Source: Nocardia carnea (GTDB lineage: Bacteria; Actinomycetota; Actinomycetes; Mycobacteriales; Mycobacteriaceae). From it: DNA of 34,583 bases. The notes beneath the pieces are model-generated. The model did not search any database. It was not told the origin of the DNA and was given only the letters and a program-made list of their open reading frames with translations. Shown here one piece after another: positions 34,421 to 34,583 of this stretch. Position numbers and translations under genes: made by a program. The first letter of the stretch is position 1; each line of letters begins with the position of its first letter. The stretch is taken from positions 1-34,583 of the forward strand of contig NZ_JARWNW010000205.1 of NCBI RefSeq assembly GCF_029868325.1, given 5' to 3'.

Positions 34421-34583
34421 CTGGCGCGCGCGGGGGGTGGGGGGCGAAAGGAGAAAAAGAAGGGGCGCCCGCCCCGCAACCCCCCCACACAAAACCAGGG
34501 CGGCGCGTTGTCCCGCGTGGCCGTGAATGGGTTCGGCCGGTCCTTTCTTCCCGCCCGCGATACAATGCGGCGCAGCCGCGAGT
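34421..34583. other. Contig-edge low-complexity sequence
   Basis: G-rich and A-rich homopolymers (a near-continuous G stretch, then a GAAAGGAGAAAAAGAAGG patch and C runs) mirror the left end. No gene is supported here. I see nothing reliable beyond about 34420. Confidence 0.5.

Noticed and set aside
34079..34492. 137-codon minus-strand frame at the right edge
   Set aside because: It overlaps the 30-codon gene's promoter, the terminator and edge noise, and has no ribosome site or recognisable sequence.

Overview
The window is GC-rich actinobacterial DNA. From about 15.9 kb to the right end, the order rel - apt - family 5 solute-binding lipoprotein - secF - secD - yajC - ruvB - ruvA - ruvC - yebC - pdxT - tesB - pdxS follows the block known from Mycobacterium tuberculosis (relA/apt/secFD/yajC/ruvCAB, then yebC/pdxT/tesB2/pdxS). 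Together with the protein sequences this points to Mycobacteriales, most likely Nocardia or a close relative (inference). Nearly all genes are on the minus strand. Both ends carry G/C homopolymer-rich sequence that looks like contig-edge noise, so the window is probably one whole draft contig.

Left third (1-14037, minus strand, transcribed from about 14.0 kb towards 1): a tightly packed operon, many of whose genes overlap by 4 bp, encoding a type IV secretion-like machine. In transcription order it holds a single-pass membrane protein, two MinD/ParA-like ATPases that both lack the Walker A lysine, two small paralogous two-helix membrane proteins (VirB2-like position), two related VirB8-like envelope proteins, a VirB6/TrbL-like multipass protein with a Gly/Pro-rich tail, an SCO6880-family protein, a VirB4-like ATPase, an IS3-OrfA-like HTH/coiled-coil protein without OrfB, a three-domain wall hydrolase (M23 + lytic transglycosylase + NlpC/P60), a third VirB8-like lipoprotein, and a VirD4/TraG coupling ATPase cut by the left edge. 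No relaxase is visible, so conjugation and protein export both remain possible. This operon is the most unusual part of the window. A secreted cutinase-family esterase (14095-15777) lies between it and rel.

Middle (15977-26148): the bifunctional (p)ppGpp enzyme Rel, an ABC-F ATPase sitting between rel and apt, apt, a peptide-type solute-binding lipoprotein, and the auxiliary Sec translocon genes secF, secD and yajC. A small plus-strand gene with two DivIVA-like motifs diverges from yajC.

Right third (26709-34322): ruvCAB for Holliday-junction processing, preceded by a LexA-type SOS box; a macro-domain gene that has lost its N-terminus; yebC; the PLP synthase genes pdxT and pdxS flanking tesB; a plus-strand uridine-kinase-like protein with a destroyed P-loop; and a 30-codon gene beyond pdxS with its own promoter-like sequence, strong Shine-Dalgarno and perfect-stem terminator. 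Several genes here (tesB, pdxT, the DivIVA-like gene) have a -10 element 6-7 bp before the start codon, as expected for leaderless mRNAs. I saw no tRNA, rRNA, CRISPR array or complete insertion sequence.
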